A DNA stretch of 13,622 nt, from NCBI GenBank assembly GCA_900545185.1, contig UQYH01000062.1, forward strand, positions 1-13,622, given 5' to 3'. How positions within the stretch are numbered: the stretch's first letter is position 1; each line of letters starts with the position of its first letter. Of the stretch, positions 13,557-13,622 are shown in pieces. Under the pieces are notes generated by a model. That model was not told where the DNA came from. It worked only from the letters and a program-made list of their open reading frames with translations, and ran no database searches. The position numbers were made by a program, and so were the translations under genes. The DNA is from an uncultured Eubacteriales bacterium (GTDB lineage Bacteria; Bacillota; Clostridia; UBA1381; UBA9506).

Positions 13557-13622
13557 TTATTCTTTCATTCTCTGCTGTTCTATATATGCGCTGGGCGAAA
13601 GACCGGTTTGTTTTTTAAACAA
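13557..13622 (-). CDS. C-terminal end of a probable AraC-family transcriptional regulator (partial)
   Basis: Reading the minus strand from the right edge gives 21 codons and a TAA stop at 13557-13559. The peptide begins LFKKQTGLSPSAYIEQQR, the end of the second helix-turn-helix of AraC/XylS proteins, where F-K-K-x-x-G-x-S-P-x-x-Y is the family hallmark. The rest lies beyond the window, so length, ligand domain and targets are unknown. The very short match makes the family call good but not certain. Confidence 0.72.
   Translation of the reverse strand: MFKKQTGLSPSAYIEQQRMKE

Noticed and set aside
1..13622. CRISPR arrays, tRNA or rRNA genes, insertion sequences
   Set aside because: No regularly spaced direct repeats, tRNA-like folds, rRNA segments or transposase frames were seen.

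Overview
The window looks like a stretch of chromosome from a low-to-mid GC Gram-positive anaerobe, most likely a gut-type member of Clostridia. The reasons are strong AGGAGG-type ribosome binding sites, sigma-A-like promoters (several with an extended -10), an oxygen-sensitive two-subunit iron-sulfur serine dehydratase, a clostridial-style hybrid cluster protein, an ECF transporter S component and a YwlG-family protein. I cannot name the genus from sequence alone. Almost everything is on the minus strand; hcp is the only plus-strand gene.

Layout, left to right. Positions 1-191 hold three strong hairpins and no convincing gene. Then, read on the minus strand: a MATE efflux transporter (192-1523); a cytidylate-kinase-like gene closely followed by uppP (3079 to 1630), ending in a strong terminator; an ECF S component with a YwlG-family gene (4359 to 3274) behind a good promoter; and a YbaK-type Cys-tRNA(Pro) deacylase (5005 to 4511) with its own promoter.

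The main feature is a seven-gene minus-strand operon from 11328 down to 5165. It encodes an SDR-type epimerase/dehydrogenase, a DapA-superfamily lyase/aldolase, L-serine dehydratase beta and alpha subunits, a TetR repressor and two translationally coupled Gfo/Idh/MocA oxidoreductases. It starts at a near-ideal promoter whose start site is covered by a 14-bp perfect palindrome, the probable operator of the TetR protein, and ends at a hairpin terminator (5108-5151). I read it as a self-regulated catabolic operon for an unidentified compound: the oxidoreductases would modify the substrate, the DapA-like enzyme would cleave or dehydrate it through a lysine Schiff base, and the serine dehydratase would deaminate a hydroxy-amino acid, possibly serine, to a keto acid. 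No transporter is encoded in the operon. Several enzymes depart from the canonical active-site residues of their families, so the substrate is hard to predict and the operon is the best candidate here for an uncharacterised pathway.

To the right, divergently, is hcp (11641-13200), which has all expected hybrid-cluster ligands. A repeat-rich non-coding stretch follows, with a 10-bp hairpin and a 25-bp perfect inverted repeat. The window ends in the last 21 codons of a probable AraC-family regulator on the minus strand.
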